Shown here piece after piece: positions 26,369 through 35,077 of a DNA stretch of 64,000 nucleotides (within the stretch, counting starts at the first letter, position 1; each line of letters starts with the position of its first letter). The stretch spans positions 4,432,501 through 4,496,500 of the forward strand of contig CP001622.1 of NCBI GenBank assembly GCA_000023185.1, given 5' to 3'. The position numbers and the translations under genes were made by a program. Origin of the DNA: Rhizobium leguminosarum bv. trifolii WSM1325. Its GTDB lineage: Bacteria; Pseudomonadota; Alphaproteobacteria; Rhizobiales; Rhizobiaceae. The notes beneath the pieces were generated by a model, which did not search any database, had not been told where the DNA came from, and saw only the letters and a program-made list of their open reading frames with translations.

Positions 26369-28225
26369 ATGCCCTATGATCCCGCCAGCGCCAACCCGCT
26401 GGCCGGCAATCCGCTGGAAACCCGCGCCGATATGAGCCGCGCCCTTCTTGCGCTCTTCGATCCGCTGCTTGCCTGTTTCTCGAACGGCAATGCCCGCGTC
26501 ACGCTCAATGGCGGCGGCGCCCATTTCGACCGGGCGGCGGCCGATCTGGAAGGGTTCGCCCGCCCGCTCTGGGGATTGGCGCCGCTTGGCGCCGGCAACG
26601 GCGACTTCGCCCACTGGCATCGTTTTGCCGAAGGTCTCGCAAACGGCACCGATCCCGCCCATCCCGAATATTGGGGAACGGTCAATGGCCGCGACCAGCG
26701 GATGGTCGAGCTTGCGGCTCTGGGTTTTGCGCTGGCTCTGGTGCCCGAAAAGATCTGGGAGCCGCTCGATGCGCGCGCCCGTAGCAATGTCATCGCCTAT
26801 CTCAAGCATGCCCGGCAGTTCGATTATGCCGACAACAATTGGAAATTCTTCCGGATCTTTGTCGATATCGCGCTCGATCGTCTCGGCGCCGATTTCGACC
26901 GCAGCCTGACGCGGCAATATCTTGAGGAGCTCGAAGGCTTTTATATCGGCGACGGCTGGTATCGCGACGGAAACGTCCGCCGCATCGACCACTACATTCC
27001 CTTCGCCATGCATTTCTATGGCCTGATCTATTCGAAGCTCGTCGACGACGATTATGCAAAGCGCTACCGCGAGCGCGCGGTCCTCTTCGCTCGCGATTTC
27101 CGGCATTGGTTTGCCGCCGACGGGGCGACGATCCCCTTCGGCCGCAGCCTGACCTATCGTTTTGCCTGCGCCGGCTTCTGGTCGGCGCTCGCCTTTGCCG
27201 ATCTCGAGGCTCTGCCCTGGGGCGAGGTCAAGCATCTCTGCCTGCAGCATCTGCGCTGGTGGAAGGACAAGCCGATTGCCGATCGCGACGGTGTGCTGTC
27301 GATCGGTTTCGGCTATCCGAACCTGCTGATGTCGGAGAGTTACAATTCCGCCGGCTCGCCTTACTGGGCCTTCAAGGCCTTCCTGCCGCTGGCGATCGCT
27401 GAGGATCACCCATTCTGGACGGCGAAGGAGAAAGTGCCGGAACAAGCACCTGAGATCGTCCCCCAACGTCATCCCGGCATGGTGATCATGCGGGCGGGCG
27501 GCGATGTCATTGCGCTGTCGTCCGGCCAGGAAAACCTGCAGATGCGGTGCGGCACGGAAAAATATGCGAAGTTCGCCTATTCGGCCCGCTACGGCTTCAG
27601 CGTCGAGGCCGATGAGCGTGCCTTTGCGCTTGCCGCCTTCGATTCAGCGCTTGCCTTCAGCGATGACGGCCTGCACTACCGCGTCCGCGAAACGAACGAG
27701 GAAGCCAAGCTCGCAGGGGAGGTGCTTTATGCGAAATGGTCGCCTTTTGCCGATGTCGACGTTGAAACCTGGCTCGTGCCCGCTGCACCTTGGCATATCC
27801 GCCTCCATAGGATCAGGACAAGCCGGCCGCTACGGATTGCCGAAGGCGGATTTGCCATCGGCCGCCGGGACTTTGAGCTGGATACCCTGTCCGCTTCGGG
27901 TGGGTTTGCCTATGCGGTCGGCGAAGCCGACTTCACAGGCATTCTCGATCTCGGCTCTTCGGTCAAACGTTCGGGTGTTGTCCAGAAGGCAATGCCCAAC
28001 ACCAATGTGATCGTCGCGAAAACCCTCGTGCCGCAGCTGCGCGGGCAGATTCCGACCGGTGAAACCATCCTGATGACGGCAGTGCTGGCGCTTGACGATC
28101 CCGCCGCCCTCTTGTCTGCCTGGACGAGACCGCCGAAAGCGCCTGAGATTGCAGCGCTGGAGGCCCTGGTGAGGGAAAAGGGCGTGACAGTCAGTGCCAT
28201 CGAAGCGCCCGGACAAATGCCATGA
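26369..28225 (+). CDS. DUF2264-domain protein, 618 aa
   Basis: This belongs to the DUF2264 group of bacterial proteins, which have an (alpha/alpha)-barrel-like N-terminal part and are found in carbohydrate catabolic clusters; activity is unproven and glycan hydrolase/lyase-like roles have been suggested. Supporting stretches are NPLAGNPLETR, FDYADNNWKFFRIFVD, GWYRDGNVRRIDHYIPFAMHFY, IPFGRSLTYRFA and SESYNSAGSPYWAFK. There is no signal peptide. The start at 26369 (MPYDP) is chosen; an in-frame GTG lies at 26360. It overlaps the next gene by 4 bp (ATGA). Confidence 0.85.
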   Translation: MPYDPASANPLAGNPLETRADMSRALLALFDPLLACFSNGNARVTLNGGGAHFDRAAADLEGFARPLWGLAPLGAGNGDFAHWHRFAEGLANGTDPAHPEYWGTVNGRDQRMVELAALGFALALVPEKIWEPLDARARSNVIAYLKHARQFDYADNNWKFFRIFVDIALDRLGADFDRSLTRQYLEELEGFYIGDGWYRDGNVRRIDHYIPFAMHFYGLIYSKLVDDDYAKRYRERAVLFARDFRHWFAADGATIPFGRSLTYRFACAGFWSALAFADLEALPWGEVKHLCLQHLRWWKDKPIADRDGVLSIGFGYPNLLMSESYNSAGSPYWAFKAFLPLAIAEDHPFWTAKEKVPEQAPEIVPQRHPGMVIMRAGGDVIALSSGQENLQMRCGTEKYAKFAYSARYGFSVEADERAFALAAFDSALAFSDDGLHYRVRETNEEAKLAGEVLYAKWSPFADVDVETWLVPAAPWHIRLHRIRTSRPLRIAEGGFAIGRRDFELDTLSASGGFAYAVGEADFTGILDLGSSVKRSGVVQKAMPNTNVIVAKTLVPQLRGQIPTGETILMTAVLALDDPAALLSAWTRPPKAPEIAALEALVREKGVTVSAIEAPGQMP

Positions 28226-29232
28226 GCCAGCCGGCCATTATCCTTGCCATGCAACCGTCGCGCACGCAGCATGTCCTGCCGGATGAGGTCCTGCGCCGCC
28301 TGGGCGGCATCGGTCGCCTGCTGGATTCTGAGCCGCTACAGCGCTTCGACGACGAGCGTGCGAGGCGTCTGCTGGCCCAAGCCGAAATCCTGATCACCGG
28401 CTGGGGCGGGCCCTATGTCGGGCCTGAAATCCTCGCCGCAGCACCGCATCTGAAGCTCATCGTTCATGCCGCGGGCACGGTAAAGGGCGTCATCGACGAC
28501 GCCATCTTCGAAGCCGGTATCCCGGTCAGCCATTCGGCCGAGGCCAACGCCGTGCCGGTGGCCGAATTCACGCTGGCGGCGATCATCTTCGCCGGCAAGC
28601 GTGTTTTCCGTTTCCGCGACCTCTACGTCGCCGACCGAAATCGCAACCGGACACATTTGATGCAGCGCGAAGCGATCGGAAACTACCGCCGCACTGTCGG
28701 CATCGTCGGCGCTTCGCGCATTGGCCGGCGCGTGATCGAGCTCCTGAAACCCTTTGACTATAGATTGCTGCTCGCCGACCCGACGCTTGATGCCGCCGAG
28801 GCAGCGGCCCTCGGAACGGAAAAGGTCGATCTCGACGAATTGATGCGGCAGGCGGATATCGTTTCCCTGCATGCGCCGTCGCTGCCGTCGACACAGCATA
28901 TGATCGATGCGCGAAGGCTGTCGCTGATGAAGGACGGCGCGACGCTCATCAACACGGCACGCGGCATTCTCATCGATGAGGCCGCCCTGCTTTCGGTGCT
29001 GAAGACCCGCCGTATCGACGCGGTCCTCGACGTCACCGACCCGGAGATCCCGGAGGCGGGCTCCGCTTTCTACGATCTGCCGAATGTCTTTCTGACGCCG
29101 CATATTGCCGGCGCCATCGGGCTGGAACGGGCGCGCCTCGGCGAGATGGCGGTGGATGAAATAGAACGCTTCGTGACCGGCCAGCCGCTGCTTTACCAGA
29201 TCCACCAGGCAAATCTCGAAAACATCGCCTGA
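28222..29232 (+). CDS. D-isomer 2-hydroxyacid dehydrogenase, 336 aa
   Basis: This is an NAD(P)-dependent 2-hydroxyacid/phosphoglycerate-type dehydrogenase. The nucleotide site is GIVGASRIGRRVIELL (about residues 158-173) followed by LLLADP. Catalytic candidates are Arg in NTARGILIDE, Glu in VTDPEIPEAG and His in LTPHIAGAIG. The substrate is not predictable. Translation is coupled to the DUF2264 gene by a 4-bp overlap, so both probably act on the same sugar-derived compound. It converges on the minus-strand oxidoreductase gene. Confidence 0.9.
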   Translation: MSQPAIILAMQPSRTQHVLPDEVLRRLGGIGRLLDSEPLQRFDDERARRLLAQAEILITGWGGPYVGPEILAAAPHLKLIVHAAGTVKGVIDDAIFEAGIPVSHSAEANAVPVAEFTLAAIIFAGKRVFRFRDLYVADRNRNRTHLMQREAIGNYRRTVGIVGASRIGRRVIELLKPFDYRLLLADPTLDAAEAAALGTEKVDLDELMRQADIVSLHAPSLPSTQHMIDARRLSLMKDGATLINTARGILIDEAALLSVLKTRRIDAVLDVTDPEIPEAGSAFYDLPNVFLTPHIAGAIGLERARLGEMAVDEIERFVTGQPLLYQIHQANLENIA

Positions 29233-29253
29233 GGCGGGCTCAGGCGAAGGGTA

Positions 29254-30531
29254 TCAGCGCGACGTCCTCAGCGAATTTGGCGAACCGTCATTGGCAAGTT
29301 CGGGCATGAGATCGGCAATGTTGACCACCTTGCCGGTGCGCGAGCTCTCCAGCGCCGCAATGCCGCAAAGCACCGACATGGCGCCCGCCCGCGTGCCGGC
29401 GCGTTGCGCAAGCTTGTCTTCCATATCGGGCTTGAAGATCATGTTACGCATCCGGTCGTCGCCGCCGTAATGGCCGCCGGTGAAATGCGGAACAACGATG
29501 CGCTCCACTGCCTCCTTACCATCAGGGAAATTGCGGATGAGCAGGATCGTGTCCTGCTTCGGCTCTTCCCAGGGCTGGGCTTCATACTGGCGAAGCTCGA
29601 TCCGCCCTTTGGTGCCGTTGAAGGCAAGGTGATGGCCTTCGATCGGCTGGAAGGTGTTCAGCGAATAGGAGACGTGGACATTGTTGCGGTAACGGAGCGA
29701 CACCACCATCGTATCGGGAATGTCGATGTCCTCGCGGAAGACGCAGCCGTCACGGAAGTAGCCGTCGATCTTCGAGGGATCCTCGTAGAGTGAATCAAGG
29801 AAGGGATCGGCCTCGAGATCGAGATAATAGTCGCATTCATGCGCGTGCGGACAGAGCTTGCAGCGCGGGCCGCGGAACGGGCCCTTGCGGCCGTAATTCT
29901 GCAGGTCGGCGAAAGAGGTGACGGCATCGGGATCGCTGTCGAGGTACCAGTTCAGCAGATCGAAATGATGCGTTGCCTTGTGGACGAACAGACTGCCGGA
30001 ATTTTCCGTATAGGCATGCCAGCGGCGGAAGTAGTCGGCGCCGTGCTTAGTGTTCAAATACCAATGAAAATCGACTGAGGTGACTCGGCCGATCTCGCCG
30101 GCATTCAGCAATTCCTTGATCTTCGCGGCCGTCGGCGCATAGCGATAGTTGAAGGACACGTCGACCCGGCGACCAGTGCGCTTTTCGGCATCCAGAATCC
30201 GGCGAATCCTCTCGACCGAGGTCGTCATTGGCTTTTCGGTGATGACGTCGATGCCGGACTCCAGCGCCCGCACGACGATATCGTCATGCGTATGGTCGGG
30301 CGTACAGACGATGACGAGATCCGGCTTCTGCTCAGCAAGCATCGAATCGATGTTTTCGTAGAGCGGCGCATTACTGCCGATCATGTTGCGGGCGCGCTCG
30401 CCGCGCAGCGAATTCTTCTCGACAATGGCGGTCAGGTCGACATGCTCGCGCCAGCCGGCAAGCAGATCCTTGCCCCACATGGTGGTGCCGCGGTTTCCCG
30501 TACCGATCAAGGCAAAACGGCGTTTCTCCAT
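29254..30531 (-). CDS. Gfo/Idh/MocA-family oxidoreductase, 425 aa
   Basis: The N-terminal Rossmann motif FALIGTGNRGTTMWG is followed by VITEKPMTTS, carrying the family Lys of the EKP motif, and a C-terminal domain with VDFHWYLNTKHGADYFRRWHA and SLFVHKATHHFDLLNWYL. A cysteine-containing insert (RCKLCPHAHECDYY) is notable for the family and could bind metal. The start at 30531 follows AGGAGG; the frame is open for another 139 codons upstream but these overlap the next gene. Last gene of the minus-strand sugar cluster. Confidence 0.9.
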   Translation of the reverse strand: MEKRRFALIGTGNRGTTMWGKDLLAGWREHVDLTAIVEKNSLRGERARNMIGSNAPLYENIDSMLAEQKPDLVIVCTPDHTHDDIVVRALESGIDVITEKPMTTSVERIRRILDAEKRTGRRVDVSFNYRYAPTAAKIKELLNAGEIGRVTSVDFHWYLNTKHGADYFRRWHAYTENSGSLFVHKATHHFDLLNWYLDSDPDAVTSFADLQNYGRKGPFRGPRCKLCPHAHECDYYLDLEADPFLDSLYEDPSKIDGYFRDGCVFREDIDIPDTMVVSLRYRNNVHVSYSLNTFQPIEGHHLAFNGTKGRIELRQYEAQPWEEPKQDTILLIRNFPDGKEAVERIVVPHFTGGHYGGDDRMRNMIFKPDMEDKLAQRAGTRAGAMSVLCGIAALESSRTGKVVNIADLMPELANDGSPNSLRTSR

Positions 30532-30572
30532 CGAATGATCCTCCTGCATACGTGATGAAACAGATACTGAAA

Positions 30573-31403
30573 TCAGGCCTGGCAGCAGCTCCTGAAGCGC
30601 TCGACGCAGGTGGCGATCACTTCGTCGGCCGGGCGTTTCCACCAGTTTTCGGCCGAAAAGATCTCCACCTCCTGAGCGCCGAAGAAACCGGCGGCCTCCA
30701 CCATCCGTCTTATGCCTTTGAGGTCGATCACACCATCGCCCATCATGCCGCGGTCGAGCAGCATGTCCTTTGTCGGCACCAGCCAGTCGCAGATGTGGTG
30801 GGCAAAAATACGTTTCATGCGCCCGGCGCGAGCGATCTGATTGGCAAGATCGGGATCCCACCAGACATGGTAGACATCGACCGCAACGCCGACATCCTCG
30901 CCGAGCTGCTCGCACATATCGAGCGCGTGGCCGAGCGTATTTACGCAAGCACGGTCGGCGGCATACATTGGATGCAGCGGTTCGATGGCGAGCTTCACGC
31001 CGGCAGCCTGCGCATGCGGCAAAACGGCGGCGATGCCGTCGAACACCATTCGGCGCGCGGCGACGATGTCCTTCGAACTATCCGGCAGACCGCCGACGAC
31101 GAGCACGAGGCAATCGGCGGAAAACGCTGCCGCCTCATCGATGGCCCGCCTGTTGTCGTCGAGGTTTTTCTGCCAGTCGGCATCGTTCGCCGCCGGGAAG
31201 AAGCCGCCGCGGCAAAGGCCGGTCAGCTTGATGCCGTTCGATTTGACGATCCGCACCGCCTCGTCGAGACCGACCTTGGCGACCTGGTCGCGCCACGGTG
31301 CAATCGAAGTGATGCCGTGTTTGAGGCAGATATCGACGGCTTCGGCAAAACCGCATTGCTCGCGAATCGTCGCCAGGTTGATCGAAAGTCCTTCGACCTG
31401 CAT
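30573..31403 (-). CDS. Sugar phosphate isomerase/epimerase (xylose-isomerase-like TIM barrel), 276 aa
   Basis: A TIM-barrel fold of the AP-endonuclease-2 family. Probable metal and substrate residues are Glu in LAIEPLHPMYAADRAC, Asp/His in VAVDVYHVWWDPDL, His in FAHHICDW and Glu in EVEIFSAENWW. GGGAGGAG lies upstream of the ATG. It is 41 nt before the oxidoreductase gene and 137 nt after the DUF993 gene, the gap being filled by a repeat. It probably isomerises a keto-sugar in the same pathway as the two flanking oxidoreductases. Confidence 0.9.
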   Translation of the reverse strand: MQVEGLSINLATIREQCGFAEAVDICLKHGITSIAPWRDQVAKVGLDEAVRIVKSNGIKLTGLCRGGFFPAANDADWQKNLDDNRRAIDEAAAFSADCLVLVVGGLPDSSKDIVAARRMVFDGIAAVLPHAQAAGVKLAIEPLHPMYAADRACVNTLGHALDMCEQLGEDVGVAVDVYHVWWDPDLANQIARAGRMKRIFAHHICDWLVPTKDMLLDRGMMGDGVIDLKGIRRMVEAAGFFGAQEVEIFSAENWWKRPADEVIATCVERFRSCCQA

Positions 31404-31421
31404 GTCATTCTCCTCCCATCA

Positions 31422-31531
31422 CTACAGCGCCGCGCGTCTTTTCAGACGCGCAAAGGACGCTGTAGCACTTTGAATTGCTGCATAATTTTGTCCTCAAATC
31501 GGTTCCGACTTAAGGACAAAATTATGCAGCA
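31422..31531. repeat. Mosaic palindromic repeat inside the sugar gene cluster
   Basis: It contains a hairpin around GCGCGTC / GACGCGC (31422-31466, outer arms CTACAGCG / CGCTGTAG) and a perfect 18-bp inverted repeat with arms TGCTGCATAATTTTGTCC (31477-31494) and its complement (31514-31531). The same modules, rearranged and in reverse, occur at 52744-52910. Confidence 0.75.
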
Positions 31532-31540
31532 GCCCCTGCT

Positions 31541-32704
31541 TCAGTTGACGCCGTGGACGGCAAGCACCTGTTTCATGCGCGCCGTTGCGAGTTCCGGATC
31601 GGCGAGAACCCGGGCCTTGTCGGCCAGGCGGAAAAGTTCGGCCAGATGCGTCAGCGAGCGGGTGCTCTGCTGGCCGCCGACCATGACGAAATGATCCTGC
31701 AGGCCGTTGAGATAGGCGAGGAAGACGACGCCGGTCTTGTAGAAGCGGGTCGGCGCCTTGAAGATGTGGCGCGACAGCGGCACGGTCGGCTCCAGCAGGT
31801 CGAAGAATTCATGGTTGCTCTTGCGGCCGAGCGCCTCGAGGGCCGCCGAGGCTGCCGGAGCGATGGCATCGAAAATGCCGAGCAGTGCGTCGGAATGGCC
31901 CTCTTCGTCGCCGGCGATCAGTTCGGCATAGTTGAAATCGTCGCCGGTATACATGCGCACGCCTTTCGGCAGCCGGCGGCGCATCGCCACTTCCTTCTCC
32001 TTGGAGAGCAGCGAGATCTTGATGCCGTCGACTTTTTCGGCATGGGCTTCGATTACCTCGAGGCAGGTGGACATTGCCTTGATATGATCACCATTGCCCC
32101 AGTAACCTTCGAGCGCCGGATCGAACATTTCACCGAGCCAATGGATGATGACAGGTTCCTTGACCTGGCGGAGGATCCGGTCATAGACGCGGATGTAGTC
32201 GTCCGGCCCTTTGGCGGCAGCGGCAAGCGCCCGGCTTGCCATCAGAATGATGCGGCCGCCGGCCGCCTCCACGGTTTCGATCTGCTCTTCGTAGGCCCTG
32301 AGGATCGTGTCGATAGTGACGTCGGGTCCTGGCGTCAGATGGTCGGTGCCGGCGCCGCAGGCGATCAGCGCATCCTTGCGGCCGGCCGCCTCACTGAGCG
32401 CCCGGCGGATGAGGTCGCGCGCTTCCGGCCAGCCGAGGCCCATGCCGCGCTGCGCCGTATCCATCGCTTCGGCAACGCCGAGGCCGAGATCCCAGAGCCG
32501 ATGGCGGAAGGCGAGCGTGCGCTCCCAATCGATCGCCGGCGTCAGCCAGGGATCGTTGTCGGCGAGCGGATCGGCGACGACATGGGCGGCGGCAAAGGCG
32601 ATGCGCGGAAAGGCCTTGGCGTCGCGCTTGGCGAGCACGATCGGCGTGCCGGTCAGCGTGTAGGGAACGATCTTGCCGTCGAGAGGGAGATTGATCGTCG
32701 TCAC
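31541..32704 (-). CDS. DUF993 / dihydrodipicolinate-synthase-like protein, 387 aa
   Basis: The protein matches the DUF993 group, annotated as dihydrodipicolinate synthase family (aldolase-like TIM barrel). Segments include YTLTGTPIVL, GAGTDHLTPG, IIHWLGEMFDPALEGYWG and GVRMYTGDDFNYAELIAGDEEGHSDALLGIFDAI. It probably catalyses an aldol-type cleavage of a modified sugar acid, but no member function is known to me. It starts 3 nt after the stop of the upstream oxidoreductase gene, so the two are coupled. Confidence 0.85.
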   Translation of the reverse strand: MTTINLPLDGKIVPYTLTGTPIVLAKRDAKAFPRIAFAAAHVVADPLADNDPWLTPAIDWERTLAFRHRLWDLGLGVAEAMDTAQRGMGLGWPEARDLIRRALSEAAGRKDALIACGAGTDHLTPGPDVTIDTILRAYEEQIETVEAAGGRIILMASRALAAAAKGPDDYIRVYDRILRQVKEPVIIHWLGEMFDPALEGYWGNGDHIKAMSTCLEVIEAHAEKVDGIKISLLSKEKEVAMRRRLPKGVRMYTGDDFNYAELIAGDEEGHSDALLGIFDAIAPAASAALEALGRKSNHEFFDLLEPTVPLSRHIFKAPTRFYKTGVVFLAYLNGLQDHFVMVGGQQSTRSLTHLAELFRLADKARVLADPELATARMKQVLAVHGVN

Positions 32705-32707
32705 GGC

Positions 32708-33856
32708 TCAGAACTCCAGTGCGGGAACGTCGAGCCAGCGACGCTCGGCCCAGGATTTCAGGCCGAGTTCGGCAAGCTGCACGCCCTTGGCGCCGGCTTC
32801 CAGGCCATAGGGCCACGGCGCGTCTTCGACGACATGGCGGATGAACATTTCCCACTGCGCCTTGAAACCGTTTTCGAAGGCCTGCGTGTCTGGAACCTCA
32901 TCCCAGGTCTTGTAGAAGTCGATCGTCTGCGGCTGGTCCGGATTCCAAACCGGCTTCGGCGTGTTGACGCGGTGCTGACTCCAGCATTTCGTCAGACCGG
33001 CGACGGCCGAACCATGCGTGCCGTCGACCTGGAAGGTGACGAGGTCATCGCGGCGGACGCGGACGGCCCAGGAAGAATTGACCTGCGCGATCGCGCCGCC
33101 TTCGAGCTCGAAGGTCGCATAGGCCGCATCGTCGGTGTCGCAGTCATAGGGCTTGCCCTGCTCGTCGATGCGGCGCGGAATATGCGTAGCACCGAGGCAG
33201 GATACGGCTTTGACCTCCCCGAACAGGTTGTCGAGCACGTAGCGCCAGTGGCAGAGCATGTCGAGGATGATGCCGCCGCCGTCGCCCTTGCGGTAGTTCC
33301 AGGACGGGCGCTGGGCCGGTACGCCCCAATCGCCTTCAAAAACCCAGTAGCCGAATTCGCCGCGCACCGAGAGGATCTTGCCGAAGAAGCCGGAATCCCT
33401 GAGCAGCGCCAGCTTGCGCAGGCCGGGCAGGAAGAGTTTGTCCTGCACGACGCCATGCTTGAGGCCGGAGCCGCGCGCCTTGCGGGCAAGGTCGAGTGCC
33501 ACCTGCAGATCGTCGGAAATCGGCTTTTCGCAATAGACATGTTTGCCGGCATCGAGCGCCTTGGACAGCAGCTCGGCCCGCATCAGCGTTGTGCCGGCGT
33601 CGAAGAAGATCGTGTCGTCGGGATTGGCGAGAGCCGCATCGAGATCGGTCGACCAGCGCTTGATGCCGTGCTTCTTCGCCAGCTCTTCCATCTTGGCGCC
33701 GTTGCGGCCGACGATGATCGGGTCGATCTCGAGTTTCTCACCCGATTTCAGCGTAATGCCGCCCTCGTCGCGGAAGGCGAGAATCGAACGCACCAGGTGT
33801 TGATTGTAACCCATGCGGCCGGTGACCCCGTGCAAGATGATCCCCAAGCGTGCCAT
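32708..33856 (-). CDS. Gfo/Idh/MocA-family oxidoreductase, 382 aa
   Basis: The Rossmann site is near the N-terminus (LGIILHGVTGRMGYNQHLV) and the EKP motif lies near residue 110 (VYCEKPISDD). The C-terminal domain includes GGGIILDMLCHWRYVLDNLFG. The start at 33856 follows GGGAGG; an ATG 39 nt upstream is not preceded by one. It is first gene of the minus-strand cluster (oxidoreductase, DUF993, isomerase, oxidoreductase), and a GTAACT-N4-AGTTAC palindrome lies 63 bp upstream. Confidence 0.9.
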   Translation of the reverse strand: MARLGIILHGVTGRMGYNQHLVRSILAFRDEGGITLKSGEKLEIDPIIVGRNGAKMEELAKKHGIKRWSTDLDAALANPDDTIFFDAGTTLMRAELLSKALDAGKHVYCEKPISDDLQVALDLARKARGSGLKHGVVQDKLFLPGLRKLALLRDSGFFGKILSVRGEFGYWVFEGDWGVPAQRPSWNYRKGDGGGIILDMLCHWRYVLDNLFGEVKAVSCLGATHIPRRIDEQGKPYDCDTDDAAYATFELEGGAIAQVNSSWAVRVRRDDLVTFQVDGTHGSAVAGLTKCWSQHRVNTPKPVWNPDQPQTIDFYKTWDEVPDTQAFENGFKAQWEMFIRHVVEDAPWPYGLEAGAKGVQLAELGLKSWAERRWLDVPALEF

Positions 33857-33918
33857 TTTTTCCTCCCAGCAGATTTTTGCGGCGGGAGCGGGCATCCTCG
33901 TCCGGTCCTCCCGAGCCG

Positions 33919-33934
33919 GTAACTAAACAGTTAC
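33919..33934. promoter_or_regulatory. Candidate TetR operator, site 1 (GTAACTAAACAGTTAC)
   Basis: A perfect 6-4-6 inverted repeat stands 63 bp upstream of the oxidoreductase start at 33856. It matches in length and sequence the sites at 34999 and 48445. It lies about 270 bp beyond the end of the tetR-type gene and is likely bound by its product. Confidence 0.65.
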
Positions 33935-33992
33935 TTGATGGCAGAAGAGCAGCGCGGCTGTCAATAGTCAAATCGGAATTTCGAGATCAGAG

Positions 33993-34198
33993 CCTTTCCG
34001 GGTCAGATTGCGGCATTCTGCCGGAGCAGGTTTTCGTCAGGGCAAAGGCGATTGGCGAAGGGCATACCTTGGTACGTCCGAGGCGATCGCCTTTGCCCTG
34101 GCGGAAAGATGCCCGGCCCTTCGGGTTGGCTGAAACGGGCCGGTCGACCATCCGACTCCGTTTGAGCCAACAGAATGCTGCAATCTAACCCGGAAAGG
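33993..34198. repeat. About 206-bp nested palindromic element
   Basis: The outer arms of 28 bp (33993-34020 and 34171-34198, two mismatches) enclose inner 15-bp perfect arms (CAGGGCAAAGGCGAT at 34038 and its complement at 34086-34100). The whole can fold into a long stem. It ends at the stop codon of the tetR-type gene. It has no coding content and looks like a large rhizobial intergenic palindrome. Confidence 0.7.
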
Positions 34199-34200
34199 GT

Positions 34201-34878
34201 CTAGCGCTTGATCGAGGTCAGCGTCACGTGGACGATATGCCTTTCCCAGGCATTGAGATGGGTCGGCTCGATCAGATCGCGGCCGAAGATCGTCGAAAGC
34301 GTGTACTGGTTGGACAGGTAGAAATAACCGAGCGACGCGATCGTCAGGTAGACATGCAAGGGATCGGCGGTCTCGATGAAGACGCCCTGCTTCTTTCCCC
34401 GCTCGAGCACGTCCGAAAGCTCGCCGATCAAATGCGAATGCAATTCCTTGAGCCGGACGGACTGGCGCAGCCAGCGGGCCCGATGCAGATTTTCCGTGCC
34501 GAGCAGGCTGAGGAATTCCGGATGCTGGAGGAAGTAACGCCAGGTGAAGAGCGCCAGTTCGCCGATGCCTTCCTCGGGGCTGCGGTCGCCGATATGCAGC
34601 GCGCGTTCGGCGGTCCGGATGCCGACATAGGCCTCTTCGAGCACTCTGAGGTAGAGCTGCTCCTTGTCGCCGAAATAATGATAGAGCATGCGCTTGTTGG
34701 TGCCGGCGCGCTCGGCGATGGCGTCGACACGAGCCCCGCCCATGCCGTTTTCGGCAAATTCCCGGGTTGCCGCGTCAAGGATCGCGGCGCGCGTCCGCTC
34801 CGGATCGCGTTGGGCCGTTCGTTCGGCAGGTGGGCGCCGAGACCTTTTCTTTTCCCCGTTCTCGCCGCTGTCGTTCAT
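34201..34878 (-). CDS. TetR-family transcriptional regulator, 225 aa
   Basis: The N-terminal TetR helix-turn-helix is TRAAILDAATREFAENG ... VDAIAERAGTNKRMLYHYFGDKEQLY (about residues 27-76), followed by a helical ligand domain. The start at 34878 is preceded by GGAGGTGGAG; two further in-frame ATGs lie upstream. It is divergent from the seven-gene ABC operon. A near-palindrome GTAACC-N4-AGTTAT sits between the two starts and a perfect version lies before the other neighbouring cluster, which makes this protein the probable shared repressor. Confidence 0.92.
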   Translation of the reverse strand: MNDSGENGEKKRSRRPPAERTAQRDPERTRAAILDAATREFAENGMGGARVDAIAERAGTNKRMLYHYFGDKEQLYLRVLEEAYVGIRTAERALHIGDRSPEEGIGELALFTWRYFLQHPEFLSLLGTENLHRARWLRQSVRLKELHSHLIGELSDVLERGKKQGVFIETADPLHVYLTIASLGYFYLSNQYTLSTIFGRDLIEPTHLNAWERHIVHVTLTSIKR

Positions 34879-34998
34879 TTCTCCACCTCCGCCTTCCCAT
34901 GTTGCGCTCATAAGCCTTCGGTGCGAAATTGTAAAAACCGAATTTGAAAAGCCCGCGAGCGACACCGCTTGACACGCTCGCCGCTTTGCCCGTAGCTT

Positions 34999-35014
34999 GT
35001 AACCAATTAGTTAT
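34999..35014. promoter_or_regulatory. Candidate TetR operator, site 2 (GTAACCAATTAGTTAT)
   Basis: Same 6-4-6 layout as site 1. It lies 64 bp upstream of the ABC operon start and 121 bp upstream of the tetR-type start, so it could control both divergent units. A GTAACT half site follows at 35025. Confidence 0.65.
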
Positions 35015-35077
35015 TTATGCAAGGGTAACTAGGTCCGGAAGCGTGTGGAGGCGCTTCCCTTTGGAGGAGGAAAAGAA

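Noticed and set aside
26324..27472. 382-codon minus-strand open frame
   Set aside because: Antisense to the DUF2264 gene, which has clear family motifs; part of it also covers an intergenic repeat.
31553..33922. 789-codon plus-strand open frame
   Set aside because: It spans antisense to two well-supported genes (DUF993 and oxidoreductase) and has no domain resemblance.
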